Below, in pieces: positions 8,352 to 17,122 of a DNA stretch of 64,000 bases; position 1 is the stretch's first letter, and each line of letters opens with the position of its first letter. The notes under the pieces are model-generated. The model was not told the DNA's origin. It made no database searches and saw only the letters and a list, made by a program, of their open reading frames with translations. A program made the translations under genes and the position numbers. This DNA comes from Pseudomonadota bacterium (lineage in GTDB: Bacteria > Desulfobacterota > Binatia > Binatales > Binataceae), in NCBI GenBank assembly GCA_021324855.1, contig JAJPIG010000007.1, positions 1 through 64,000 on the forward strand. Direction: 5' to 3'.

Positions 8352-8715
8352 TCGAAACTGGTGGACGGTGGCGAGCGCCGTCGCGTCCGGAATTCTGGTC
8401 GGCTTCGCGGCGAGCACCATCGCCTATCGATTGCAGCTTCTGCGCGTGCCCGCCAACGGCGTCGTGCAGCGGATGGACCGCGATCTTCATTTGACACCCG
8501 CCCAGAAGACCCGCATCGCCGAGGTGCTGGATAATACTCGCGCCCACATCGGCGAGCTTCGCGATCGCTTCGAGAGCCAGCGTCAACAGGCGCTCAGCGA
8601 TGCTTTCAATCAGATTCGCGCTTCGCTGACCCCCGCTCAGCAGCGCGATTTCGACCGGCTTTACAACCCGAGCGGTATCTCTCTGTCCAAACCGGCGCAA
8701 CAGGCCCGGCAGTAG
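8341..8715 (+). CDS. Membrane-anchored LTxxQ/CpxP-like periplasmic sensor
   Basis: This 124-residue protein has one N-terminal helix (ASAVASGILVGFAASTIAY) and a periplasmic helical domain containing two LTPAQ motifs (DLHLTPAQKTRI and ASLTPAQQRDF), as in Spy/CpxP and heavy-metal-sensor (CnrX-like) proteins. It starts at TTG inside the end of the anti-sigma gene, so it is translationally coupled. CnrX-type proteins relay metal or envelope stress to an anti-sigma factor, so a sensor role for the preceding pair is reasonable. No metal-binding His/Met cluster stands out, so folding stress is as likely as metal. Confidence 0.75.
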   Translation: MPASRNWWTVASAVASGILVGFAASTIAYRLQLLRVPANGVVQRMDRDLHLTPAQKTRIAEVLDNTRAHIGELRDRFESQRQQALSDAFNQIRASLTPAQQRDFDRLYNPSGISLSKPAQQARQ

Positions 8716-8716
8716 C

Positions 8717-9283
8717 TCACGACGGGCCCATCTCCGCGATCAGCTTGTTGGCTTCCGCCGCCGCGTTCGGATTATGCGCGGCGTCCGCGGCCGCCTGCCG
8801 CAGGTACTTGAGCGCCTCGGTGCGACTTCCCTGCTGGGCGAGAATCTGGCCGATTCTGAGCGCCGCGAAAGACGAACTCGGATCGAGAGCGTAAGCCTTG
8901 CGATAGTAGTTCAGCGCGTCCTCGAGCTTGGGCGGCACGAATGACATGTAGGCTTCGCCGATATTGAGGTAGACCGTGGGCTGCTTGGGCTCATACTTCG
9001 CAAGCTTCTGATAGACTTCGACCACCTTCGGGAAATCCGATCGCGAGTTATAATACAACCCGAGATAGACGTAAGCCTCCTCGAACCCCGGATCGATATC
9101 GGTCGCTTGCCAGAGCAGCTTCAATGCCTGAGCGCTGTCGGTCATGTTAATCGCCGCATTGACCAGCGACTGCGCCTTCTCGGCATTGGCATCTTGGGCG
9201 CGGACCGGCATCACGCTCATCGCAGCGCTTGCGAGGACCGCGAGCAGTATCGAAAAGGCGAGCCTTCGGATAGCCGAGCGCAT
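8717..9283 (-). CDS. Exported tetratricopeptide-repeat protein
   Basis: The 188-residue product starts with a clear signal peptide (RRLAFSILLAVLASAAMSVMPVRAQD, cleavage near residue 29) and continues with TPR repeats (ALKLLWQATDIDPGFEEAYVYLGLYY; VVEVYQKLAKYEPKQPTVYLNIGEAY; ALNYYRKAYALDPSSSFAALRIGQIL). It should act in the periplasm as a protein-binding scaffold. Its stop codon is one base from the stop of the convergent LTxxQ gene. No specific partner can be named. Confidence 0.82.
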   Translation of the reverse strand: MRSAIRRLAFSILLAVLASAAMSVMPVRAQDANAEKAQSLVNAAINMTDSAQALKLLWQATDIDPGFEEAYVYLGLYYNSRSDFPKVVEVYQKLAKYEPKQPTVYLNIGEAYMSFVPPKLEDALNYYRKAYALDPSSSFAALRIGQILAQQGSRTEALKYLRQAAADAAHNPNAAAEANKLIAEMGPS

Positions 9284-9355
9284 CGATTCTGTTCAAAATG
9301 GTGGCATGAAAGCCGGGGATTGCAAAGCACCCGTCGCGGCGCCGGCCGCCTGCCA

Positions 9356-10198
9356 ATGAGTTCCCCGCACAGCCGCTTCTGCGGCGACAATCCACGCATT
9401 CATTACCTCGAATGGAACCAGGACCGGCGCGACACGCTGGTCCTGATCCACGGCAATACCGCCAGCGCATGGTGGTGGGAACCGGTTGCGATGGCTCTGG
9501 GGGCCGAGTTCCGCCTGTTGGCCATCGATCTGCGCGGCCATGGCGACAGCGATTGGGTCCGTCCGCCGGCTTACCATCCGGCGGATTACGCCCGCGACGT
9601 GGCCGCGATGCTCGACGCGTCCGGCGCGCCGGCGCCGGTGGTCGTTGGGCACAGCATGGGCGGGCTTTGCGCCCTCGCCTTCGCCGATCTCTTTCCCGAG
9701 CGGGCTCGCGGCCTGGTGATCGTCGATTCCGCGCTGACTTCCAGCGGCGCGCGCGATCGTTTTCTGCGGCGGCTTCGCGGCCTCCCAGTCATCACCTACC
9801 CTGACCTCGCCACCGCGCGAGCCCGCTTTCGCCTGATGCCGAACGAGGGCGAGATCGCGCCTTCGCTGCTCGACGCTATCGCCGAGAAGAGCCTCGCATC
9901 GACTGAGGATCGACGCTGGACGCTCAAATTCGATCGCGAGAGCTTTTTCGGCGGCGATGGACTCGATCCGATGGCCTCAGTCGCGCGGCTCAAGATTCCC
10001 GCCCTGCTCGTCCGCGGCGCGCACAGCCGGATCATGACGGCGGAAGCGACCGTGCATGCGGTCGAGTCGAACCCGATGGCCGAGGCGCGGACGATCGCGG
10101 ACGCGCATCATCACGTACTGCTTGAGCGGCCAACGGAACTTGCCGACGCGATCGCATCCTTCGCCCGCCGCATCCAAGCGCGCGCCGCGCAGCGCTAA
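9356..10198 (+). CDS. Alpha/beta-hydrolase fold protein
   Basis: The 280-residue product starts at ATG 9356 (MSSPHSRF); the ORF-track start at 9107 lies inside the divergent TPR gene and is not credible. Motifs are LVLIHGNTASAWWW (oxyanion region), the DLRGHGDSDW loop, the nucleophile elbow VVGHSMGG (Ser), a late LLVRGAHSRI acidic region and a C-terminal DAHHHVLLE catalytic His. It is an esterase, lipase or C-C hydrolase of the classical family; the substrate cannot be inferred. It is divergent from the TPR gene and convergent with the GNAT gene. Confidence 0.88.
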   Translation: MSSPHSRFCGDNPRIHYLEWNQDRRDTLVLIHGNTASAWWWEPVAMALGAEFRLLAIDLRGHGDSDWVRPPAYHPADYARDVAAMLDASGAPAPVVVGHSMGGLCALAFADLFPERARGLVIVDSALTSSGARDRFLRRLRGLPVITYPDLATARARFRLMPNEGEIAPSLLDAIAEKSLASTEDRRWTLKFDRESFFGGDGLDPMASVARLKIPALLVRGAHSRIMTAEATVHAVESNPMAEARTIADAHHHVLLERPTELADAIASFARRIQARAAQR

Positions 10199-10220
10199 CC
10201 GAATATTGTCAAACCACCCA

Positions 10221-10655
10221 CTACAGTTCGCGTTCCATCCGGCGGTGTGGGATGGCGGCCTCGTCGAACTCCGGGCCGAACGGCTTGAAACCCGCCTTCA
10301 GGTAGAAACCTTCGGCGTGCAACTGCGCGTGCAGGACGGCGCGGCGGTAGCCGAGGGTGCGCGCCTCGCGGAGGATGAAATCGAGCAGGCGCCGTCCGAC
10401 GCCGTGCTTGCGCCATTCGCGCTCGACCGCCATCCGGCCGATTTTTGCGTAATCGCGATGCGGCACTATCCGGGCGCATCCAACGGCCCGAGCGCCGGCC
10501 AACGCAATGACGTGGATCGCGCGCCCATCGTCGTCAAGCTCGATCGATTCGGGCACGCCCTGCTCCTCGATAAAGACGCGGCGGCGAATTTGGTAAGCCA
10601 TCTGTTTCAGGCGATCGTCGTCGGCCACGACGACGCGGATTTCATCGGCATTCAC
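10221..10655 (-). CDS. GNAT-family N-acetyltransferase
   Basis: The 144-residue product has the GNAT core: RRRVFIEEQGVP (substrate-side helix), AVGCARI, the acetyl-CoA pyrophosphate loop REWRKHGVGRRLLDF (R/Q-x-x-G-x-G/A pattern) and LHAQLHAEGFYLKAGF. This is the YjcF/ElaA-like small GNAT type. It probably acetylates an amine on a small molecule or protein; the acceptor is unknown. A deacetylase (sirtuin) gene lies divergently 120 bases away, which may or may not be functional coupling. Confidence 0.85.
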   Translation of the reverse strand: MNADEIRVVVADDDRLKQMAYQIRRRVFIEEQGVPESIELDDDGRAIHVIALAGARAVGCARIVPHRDYAKIGRMAVEREWRKHGVGRRLLDFILREARTLGYRRAVLHAQLHAEGFYLKAGFKPFGPEFDEAAIPHRRMEREL

Positions 10656-10778
10656 TCGACGTGAGTTAGCCCGCGCCGCACCCGCCGGTCAAATCATTGA
10701 GCGGCGTGCCGAAGCGGTGAACTTTCGCAAAATCACCAGAGACGGTAAGAGATGAGAACCGACCGGAGGAATCGAACG

Positions 10779-11576
10779 ATGAGCGAACGCGACGGAGCGG
10801 CGAGCAAGCTTGAGATCGAGGAAGCGGCCGACCTGATTCTCGAAGCCGACTATGCGATCGCGCTGACCGGCGCCGGGATGTCGGTTGAGAGCGGAATCCC
10901 GCCGTTTCGCGGGCCGGGCGGCCTCTGGACCAAATACGGCGAGCCGCCGATGAACGGCTTCCAGATCTTCATGGCCGACCCGAAGCGCGCGTGGGAGGAG
11001 CGGCTCGCCAAACAGAACGACGAACTTTACCGGCCGCTGCGCGTCGCCGAACCGAATGCCGGCCATCTGGCGATGGCTGAGCTGGAGGCCATCGGCGTGC
11101 TGCGCTTCGTGATCACGCAGAACATCGACGACCTCCATCGCCGGGCCGGACAGAAACAAGTCGCAGAGATTCATGGCAACTGGACGCTGATTCGATGCCT
11201 CGAGTGCGTGCGGCGGGTGCCGTGGGGCGAAGTCAACCTGGAGCGGCTGCCGCCGCGATGCACCCGGTGCGGCGGTCTGATGAAGAGCGACACGGTAGCC
11301 TTCGGCGAGCCGATTCCCGCTGACGCGCTTAAGCTCTGCGCCGAGCATTCGGCGCTTGCCGACCTGGTTATCGTCGCCGGCACTTCGGCCACGGTCTATC
11401 CGGCGGCGGGCTTCGCGCTACAGGTGAAGGAGCGCGGCGGGCGGCTGATCGAAGTAAACCTGTATGAGTCGGATATCACGCCGCTGTGCGACGCGAGTCT
11501 GCGCGGCGGGGCGGCCACCGTGCTGCCGCAGCTTACGCGCGTGATCGCGGCCAAGCGGCGCGCCGCGCTTTCCTAG
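10779..11576 (+). CDS. cobB: NAD-dependent protein deacylase, Sir2/CobB family
   Basis: The 265-residue product has sirtuin motifs in order: GAGMSVESGIPPFRG (NAD binding), TQNIDDLHRRAG, the catalytic His in EIHGN, a zinc module of two C-x2-C pairs (CLEC and CTRC), and GTSATVYPAAGF. It removes acyl groups from lysines at the cost of NAD. ATG 10779 is preceded by GGAGGA with good spacing, which favours it over the ORF-track ATG at 10752. The gene ends with a 4-base overlap of stops with the convergent glycosyltransferase gene. Confidence 0.93.
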   Translation: MSERDGAASKLEIEEAADLILEADYAIALTGAGMSVESGIPPFRGPGGLWTKYGEPPMNGFQIFMADPKRAWEERLAKQNDELYRPLRVAEPNAGHLAMAELEAIGVLRFVITQNIDDLHRRAGQKQVAEIHGNWTLIRCLECVRRVPWGEVNLERLPPRCTRCGGLMKSDTVAFGEPIPADALKLCAEHSALADLVIVAGTSATVYPAAGFALQVKERGGRLIEVNLYESDITPLCDASLRGGAATVLPQLTRVIAAKRRAALS

Positions 11577-13297
11577 TGTGTCGAAGGATGCTTGACGAGC
11601 TGCAGCAGCAGCATCGTGCCGCCGCCGTCGAGTTCCGTTGGCTGGCTCTCGCTCGCGATTGAGTACTTATGTTGCGCAGCGGGCGGGAGCGCATCGTAAA
11701 TGTTCCGCCAGCAGAAGAGAAACTCGGGTGTCCAACGAGCGCCCAAGGTGAGCACCGGAATCGTGCGGTCACTGTAGAACGCTATCTCGTAATCGATTCC
11801 GCCAAAGTAAGCCACCCGATGATCGTCGACGATGCGCATCGCAGCGCGCGTGAAATCGCGCAACGAAGTGATCTTGGCCGTCGTGGGAATCACGATGAGA
11901 TTTGTGATCAGGACGAAGCAGGCGATGCCGACGGCACTCGCGAGCACCATCCGATTTCCAGGTCCGCGGACGAGCAGCCAAAGCCCCAGCGCCGCGGCAG
12001 CCAGCAGAAGCAGGACGGCGACGACCAGATAATTTGCAGCCGCTTGAATCAGAGCTGGCATCAGCGCCGCATTGGTCCATCCAATGCGAACCATAAGCGC
12101 GGCAATCGGGTGAGGATTCCGCGTGAGCAGGAGCATCGCGACGGCTCCCGCCGCCGCGCTCACGAGGAGCACAAAACCGGCCGTGCGTGTGACTGGAGTC
12201 ATCCAGCTTCGGCCGGATTCGACGGCATCGGCAATCGCGATTCCCAGGAGTGCGGCCAACGCCGGATACATCGCGAGCAGATAGACACCGCGCTTGCTCT
12301 GCGCGAAGTCATAGACCGCGAACACGACAATACAACATACGACGAGATAGCGGATGCGCCCGGCCGTGGCGCCCTTGCGGCGCACATAGCCGAGCCACGC
12401 CGCGGGCGCGAGCAGCGTCCACGGCATAAAGCCCGCGAGCAGCGCGAAGATGAGGTAATAGAACGGATGAGCGTGGCCCTCATGCACGGCGCCGCTGTGA
12501 ATGATGCGAAAGAGATTCTCGGCCAGCAACTGCTTGTGAACGAAGGCGGCGCCGCGCACTATCGCCGCGCCGACGTACCATCCGCCGGCGATTACGATCA
12601 CGATCGGAATTCCGTACAGAGGGCGAAGCTGGCGGATTGCCTCCCAGCGTCGCTCGTAAAGGATCCATATCGATGCGGTCAGCCCGGGCAGAACCGCGCC
12701 GACCGGACCCTTGCTCAGCACGGCGAGCGCCAGCGCGCCATACAGCAGCGGCCATCGCCCGCTCAACCCTTCGGCGATCGCTAAAATCTCGAAAAACGCC
12801 AGTTCCATGAAGAAGGTCAGCGTCATGTCGACCCGCGCGCCGGTACCGGCCTGGAGATACTGGAAAGTGGTGGCGAGAATCAGCGCGGCGAGGAGCGCAC
12901 GTTCATCGTCGAAGAGCAGGCGCAGATATAGATAGCAGGCAATGATGCCGCCGATCGCGAGCAGCGCCGACGGGAGGCGAACGGTCGCCTCGGTAACGCC
13001 GCCGGCCGCAACCGACGCGAGCGCGGCCAGCCAGTGCATCAGCGGCGGCTTTGACGGAATCTCGATGCCTGCGCGGAGCGGCAGGATGAGGCCGCCGCCC
13101 TGGACCATCGCAAGCACTGTGACGCCCTCGCGCGGCTCGCCCTTGGTGTAGAACGGATAGGCGCCTAGATTGACGGCAAACAGAACCAGGCCGAGTCCGA
13201 GCAGGAGCGGGATCGCGATGCGCGGCGCGGCCGGAGAATTCAGGCCTCCGGGCACGGATGCGTCGGCGCATTTAACCGCGCCGGAAGACTCAGCCAA
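11573..13297 (-). CDS. GT39/ArnT-like polyprenyl-phosphate glycosyltransferase
   Basis: The 574-residue product is an integral membrane protein with many hydrophobic helices and a large first periplasmic loop opening with YPFYTKGEPREGV, the acidic motif region of the ArnT/PMT (GT-C) superfamily. Such enzymes move a sugar from an undecaprenyl- or dolichyl-phosphate donor to lipid A, glycan or protein on the periplasmic side. The only start seen is TTG 13297. It is the last gene of a minus-strand glycan group (uppP to here). L-Ara4N specificity is not supported, as no arn pathway genes are present. Confidence 0.82.
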   Translation of the reverse strand: MAESSGAVKCADASVPGGLNSPAAPRIAIPLLLGLGLVLFAVNLGAYPFYTKGEPREGVTVLAMVQGGGLILPLRAGIEIPSKPPLMHWLAALASVAAGGVTEATVRLPSALLAIGGIIACYLYLRLLFDDERALLAALILATTFQYLQAGTGARVDMTLTFFMELAFFEILAIAEGLSGRWPLLYGALALAVLSKGPVGAVLPGLTASIWILYERRWEAIRQLRPLYGIPIVIVIAGGWYVGAAIVRGAAFVHKQLLAENLFRIIHSGAVHEGHAHPFYYLIFALLAGFMPWTLLAPAAWLGYVRRKGATAGRIRYLVVCCIVVFAVYDFAQSKRGVYLLAMYPALAALLGIAIADAVESGRSWMTPVTRTAGFVLLVSAAAGAVAMLLLTRNPHPIAALMVRIGWTNAALMPALIQAAANYLVVAVLLLLAAAALGLWLLVRGPGNRMVLASAVGIACFVLITNLIVIPTTAKITSLRDFTRAAMRIVDDHRVAYFGGIDYEIAFYSDRTIPVLTLGARWTPEFLFCWRNIYDALPPAAQHKYSIASESQPTELDGGGTMLLLQLVKHPSTH

Positions 13298-13305
13298 GCC
13301 GGAAC

Positions 13306-13506
13306 TCAGTACGCGTTGGAAACCCGTACCCTGCCGTTCTCGTCGTAAACGTAGACCTCGTCTCCCTCGTCATGAGTCTTCTTGTGGGTGCCATCGCAGA
13401 ACGGCTTTTTGGCCGAAAGGCCGCATCCGCAGATATACGCTGGAAGCGTGGTCCCCTCGGGGATTTCGTAGGGAGCGTTCTTTTCATGCATCACGAGTCG
13501 CGCCAT
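13306..13506 (-). CDS. CDGSH-type [2Fe-2S] protein
   Basis: The 66-residue product starts at ATG 13506 with a GGAGAGAGGG ribosome site. The ORF track shows it only as the tail of a longer ORF starting at 14046. It contains CGCGLSAKKPFCDGTH, an exact match to C-x-C-x2-(S/T)-x3-P-x-C-D-G-(S/T)-H, the three-Cys one-His ligand set of CDGSH (mitoNEET-type) iron-sulfur proteins. It has no signal or membrane anchor, so it is cytoplasmic. Role is probably electron or cluster transfer. It sits 8 bases upstream of the GT39 gene, but a functional link is not obvious. Confidence 0.93.
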   Translation of the reverse strand: MARLVMHEKNAPYEIPEGTTLPAYICGCGLSAKKPFCDGTHKKTHDEGDEVYVYDENGRVRVSNAY

Positions 13507-13628
13507 CGAGTTACCCTCTCTCCGTTTTTGCGCTCGCACGCGCCAGTTTGTCAGCGACACTAAAGACCACACGGGAGGACTAGTCAAACCAACTCCGCAC
13601 GTATTCCAAAGATGTGGCGAAATACGAT

Positions 13629-14315
13629 TCATTCGCGGCGGGCGAGCACTGCCCAGTTGATCACGTTGGCCGTCGACAGGCTGCTCCATCGCCGTTCGAG
13701 CCTGAGAAAGAGCCGGTTGATCCACACAATCCCGTGACTGCGCCAGAAATGCCGGACGCTGCTGTGCCGGGCATGAAAGCCAAGATGAAACGCAGCGTGG
13801 CTCAGGATCAATCCGATCGAGGCAAAGAAATGACCGCACGGCTTTAACTGCTCGATTCGGAAACCCGCATTCGTGAGCAACAGCGTGAGCCCGTGGCCGG
13901 TGTAGCGGAAATAATCGTCGGGCTCCATGTGCAGAGGCCAGGCCTGGGGCGCTGACAGAACCAGCCGGCCGGTTTTGCGCAGGACGCGATGCATCTCGAC
14001 CAGCGCCGCCTGCGGCGTGGTCAGATGCTCGATCACCTGCGTACATAGAATCGTATCGACTGAGTTCGCTTCGAACGGCATCGAATAGACGGAGCCGACG
14101 ACCTGCGGCATCGCGCGCGGATCGAGATCGAGCTTGATCCAGCGCGACGGAGCGCTCGCGAACGGTTCATGGCCCCGGTAGTGTGTGCGCGCTCCGATCT
14201 CGAGCACAATTCCAGGAGCGAACGCGCAGATGGTTCGCAGTTCCTGCAACAGGAGCTCGCGGCTGATTTTTCCGGGCGAACGCCACGCGGCGGCGGTATC
14301 GGCGGGCTCGAGCAA
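13629..14315 (-). CDS. SAM-dependent class I methyltransferase
   Basis: The 228-residue product has the Methyltransf_11 pattern: motif I IVLEIGARTHYRG, an acidic LDLDPR after strand 2, the VDTILCTQVIEHL motif and a GRLVLSAPQAWPLH segment. The His-rich C-terminal part (SHAAFHLGFHARH) is unusual. The start is TTG 14315, preceded by AAAGGT. It lies downstream of the asparagine-synthase-like gene in the surface-glycan group, so a glycan or lipid-linked saccharide substrate is plausible; none is proven. Confidence 0.82.
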   Translation of the reverse strand: MLEPADTAAAWRSPGKISRELLLQELRTICAFAPGIVLEIGARTHYRGHEPFASAPSRWIKLDLDPRAMPQVVGSVYSMPFEANSVDTILCTQVIEHLTTPQAALVEMHRVLRKTGRLVLSAPQAWPLHMEPDDYFRYTGHGLTLLLTNAGFRIEQLKPCGHFFASIGLILSHAAFHLGFHARHSSVRHFWRSHGIVWINRLFLRLERRWSSLSTANVINWAVLARRE

Positions 14316-14398
14316 TGGTTTACCTTTCGCCCACTGACCGTCCGCGATTCGAAGCGGAAATCATCGAGGCTGGATATACGTGCCGGTTCAAGCCGGCG

Positions 14399-16216
14399 TC
14401 AATACGACTTGTCGATTTGCAGCGCGAAGCCGAACTCGCGCGCCAAACGCCGGGCCCATCCGCGCAGTCCGCGTTCGCGGCGGCCGTTGGTCGGCATCCA
14501 TTGATGGAGCGGGACACTGAAGCCGCTCTTCGCGCGCTTGACCAGCGCAGGCGGAAGCGGACGGTTTGGAACGGTTGCGAGTTCGCGCTTGCGCTTGTGC
14601 AGGAGTTTGTGCGCCGCGAGCGGCGCGATCGCGCGAATCACGTCGAGATCGGCGAGCGGCGTCCGAATCTCGACCGAGTGCGCCATCCCGGCCCAATCGG
14701 CGTCGCGCAGCAACTGATCCCGCATGTAGCGAGTCATCTCGAGCGCAGCGACCTTGAGAAACGGAGCATCGATCCCTTCGATCGCGCCGCTAAGCGAATT
14801 TTCGGTGTCGAGCGCCGCAAGTCCGTCGCGAACGGTTTCCGGATCGAGAATCTCCGCGATTTCCCACGGCATGAACAGGGCGCGCCGCAAAAGGTAAGCA
14901 CCCGCGTAGCTGCCTGCATATTCGAGCATCGCGGCGTATTTAGGCGAGGTCACCCGCCCGATAATCGGTGCGAGCCACTTGCGGAGCGCGCGGCCGGCTG
15001 GGCGCGGAAGGATTCGGCCCCATCGAGCGGCGATCGCAGGGACCTGGCGGAAGCTGCCGTAACCACCGAACAGCTCGTCGCCGCCAATCCCCGAAAGCGC
15101 CGCCTTAAGTCCGAGCTTGTGGGCCGCATTGGCGACGAAATAGGTATTGACACCATCGGTAGACGGCTGGTCCATCGCGGCAACGATGCGCTCGAGATGC
15201 AACTCGAATTCATTGCGCCCGAGCCATCGCGTGTGATGCTTAGTCGCGTAGCGATCTGCGACTACTGCGGCGAGCGGTGTCTCGTCCTGGCTCGTACCGC
15301 GGTATTCGTCGAATCCCAGCGTGATGGTGCTGAGCTGCGCGTCGCGGGTCTCCGTGGCGAGCGCCGTTACTGCCGACGAATCTAGCCCGGCTGACTGAAA
15401 GATCGCGACCGGGACATCCGCGATCAAGTGATAGTTCACGCTCTCCGCAAGTGCCGCTCGGATTCGATCGCGGACCGCGTTCGCCGGCGGCGGTGAAAGA
15501 TCGCGCGATGCGGCTGCGGCGAGCTCGGCGCGAAGATCGCAAAAAGTCCGGAGCGTGGGCGCGCGCCCTTGCTCCGCGACCATCATGCAGCCGGCCGGAA
15601 GCGCGCGAATTCCGCGATGAATTGTGAATGGATCCGGCACGTAGCCCCAAAGCAGGAAGCCCACCTCGCCCGCCGGATCGCGTCGGCTCTCGATGCCTCC
15701 GCCGCGCAACAGCGCCTTCACCTGCGACGCCATCCGCAGTATCCGGCCGTCATCAGCGTAATAGAGCGGCTTGATACCGAGCGGATCGCGCGCCGCGAGC
15801 AGACGGCGACGCCTCTCATCCCAGATTGCGAAGGCGTACATGCCACGGACGTCGCCGAACATCTCGAGCTCCCGATCGGCATAAAGATGGAGCAGGACTT
15901 CAGTGTCGCTCCGGGAAACGAAAATGCGACCGCGCGCTTCGAGCCGCGCGCGCAGCTCGCGATAGTTGTAAATCTCGCCGTTGAAGACGATCCGCACAAG
16001 CCCGTCCTGCGACGCCATAGGCTGCGCGCCCGCCTCACTCAGGTCGACCAGCGCAAGCCGCCGATGAGCCATGCCCACGCGCCCATCGTCCGAGAGCCAA
16101 AGCCCCGAACCGTCAGGGCCCCGGCTGGTCATCGCATCGCGGATAAGTTCCAGCTCGACGCGATCGATCGGCACAGCGGCGTCACGGTAGCCGAATATCG
16201 AAACGAGACCGCACAT
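14399..16216 (-). CDS. asnB: Asparagine synthase (glutamine-hydrolysing)-like amidotransferase
   Basis: The 605-residue product has an N-terminal class II glutaminase (nucleophile Cys2 in MCGLVSIFG; start at 16216 exposes this Cys, so the ORF-track start four codons earlier is wrong) and a C-terminal synthetase domain. The pyrophosphate loop reads SAGLDSS in place of SGGLDSS and a later motif reads GIGGDELFGGY in place of GDGGDELFGGY. It transfers glutamine-derived ammonia to an adenylated carboxylate. Neighbours (FkbM methyltransferase, uppP, GT39) suggest it may amidate a sugar acid of a surface glycan rather than make asparagine. Confidence 0.85.
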   Translation of the reverse strand: MCGLVSIFGYRDAAVPIDRVELELIRDAMTSRGPDGSGLWLSDDGRVGMAHRRLALVDLSEAGAQPMASQDGLVRIVFNGEIYNYRELRARLEARGRIFVSRSDTEVLLHLYADRELEMFGDVRGMYAFAIWDERRRRLLAARDPLGIKPLYYADDGRILRMASQVKALLRGGGIESRRDPAGEVGFLLWGYVPDPFTIHRGIRALPAGCMMVAEQGRAPTLRTFCDLRAELAAAASRDLSPPPANAVRDRIRAALAESVNYHLIADVPVAIFQSAGLDSSAVTALATETRDAQLSTITLGFDEYRGTSQDETPLAAVVADRYATKHHTRWLGRNEFELHLERIVAAMDQPSTDGVNTYFVANAAHKLGLKAALSGIGGDELFGGYGSFRQVPAIAARWGRILPRPAGRALRKWLAPIIGRVTSPKYAAMLEYAGSYAGAYLLRRALFMPWEIAEILDPETVRDGLAALDTENSLSGAIEGIDAPFLKVAALEMTRYMRDQLLRDADWAGMAHSVEIRTPLADLDVIRAIAPLAAHKLLHKRKRELATVPNRPLPPALVKRAKSGFSVPLHQWMPTNGRRERGLRGWARRLAREFGFALQIDKSY

Positions 16217-16280
16217 GTACTTACGCAATGATTGCCCGGCGCCGATCGATTTCCGCGTGGCGGCCGAGCATCAGCGAAAC

Positions 16281-17108
16281 CTAGCAGAGAGCGCCGACGC
16301 GCGACGCATACAAAAACATTGCGCTGGAGAATGGACACTCGCGGCCAAACTTATCGGTCGGGAGATAGCGCAGGCCGTGGCTTTCGAGCGCTCTCGGTAT
16401 CGACGCGAGATCGCCGGCGAGATGATGGTGCAGCTCCATGGAGAGATTATCGATATGCGCGAGCCACTCGGGCTCATCGAAAAGACCGCTCTCGCCCCCC
16501 TCAACGTCCATCTTGACGAGCCCGAAACGCGCGACGCCCTGCTCATCTCGGATGCGTCCGATCGAAATGAAGCGTTCGGGCTCGCGACTCTCCGCCGCAG
16601 AACTTCCGATCGATCTGCGGTAACGAATGACGCGGCGCGCGTCACAGCCGTTGGCTTCCAGCAGCAGACGCATCACCGGATCGTACTGGGGCAGGGGCTC
16701 CACACCTATGACCCTGTCCGCATCGAGCGCGAGTAGCGCGATTAGCGAAAAAAGACCGCGATTCGCGCCCAGATCGAGTACCGGGCCAATCGGCGATGCG
16801 AAGCGGAACCTGCGGAGATAACAGTCCTTCGCGTACATCTCGCGCAAATTGCCGAAGGTCGGATTGTCGCGATGCGCCGCAAGCAGCGCATCGATGTCAG
16901 CGATCGGCAGATTGATGCGCCGCCCGCGATAGCGAATCGCAAGATTGCGGCTCATCGCGGCGTCAACACAGATGAGCTTGCCGCTGCGCATGACCTCAGG
17001 AGCACGGACTGCGCAGGCGCCGACGAACGCCATGAGGTCAGCGGTGGAAAGCATTCCACTCAACGAGCGGCATTCGTGAAACAAGCGCCATACCGAACCG
17101 GTTGTCAT
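16281..17108 (-). CDS. FkbM-family methyltransferase
   Basis: The 275-residue product (ATG 17108; the ORF-track start is TTG 17126) has SAM motif I VLDLGANRGLFSLIALL, an acidic VIGVEPLP loop, and VKMDVEGGESGLFDEP, the characteristic FkbM post-I region. These enzymes O-methylate sugars or polyketides. It directly follows uppP on the minus strand and precedes the asparagine-synthase-like gene, so O-methylation of a surface polysaccharide is the most likely role. Confidence 0.85.
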   Translation of the reverse strand: MTTGSVWRLFHECRSLSGMLSTADLMAFVGACAVRAPEVMRSGKLICVDAAMSRNLAIRYRGRRINLPIADIDALLAAHRDNPTFGNLREMYAKDCYLRRFRFASPIGPVLDLGANRGLFSLIALLALDADRVIGVEPLPQYDPVMRLLLEANGCDARRVIRYRRSIGSSAAESREPERFISIGRIRDEQGVARFGLVKMDVEGGESGLFDEPEWLAHIDNLSMELHHHLAGDLASIPRALESHGLRYLPTDKFGRECPFSSAMFLYASRVGALC

Positions 17109-17122
17109 CTCGTTTAGCCGAT

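Noticed and set aside
11669-12784. Plus-strand ORF of 371 residues
   Set aside because: Antisense to the GT39 gene; charged low-complexity sequence.
14315-15385. Plus-strand ORF of 356 residues
   Set aside because: Antisense to the asparagine-synthase-like gene; no recognisable fold.
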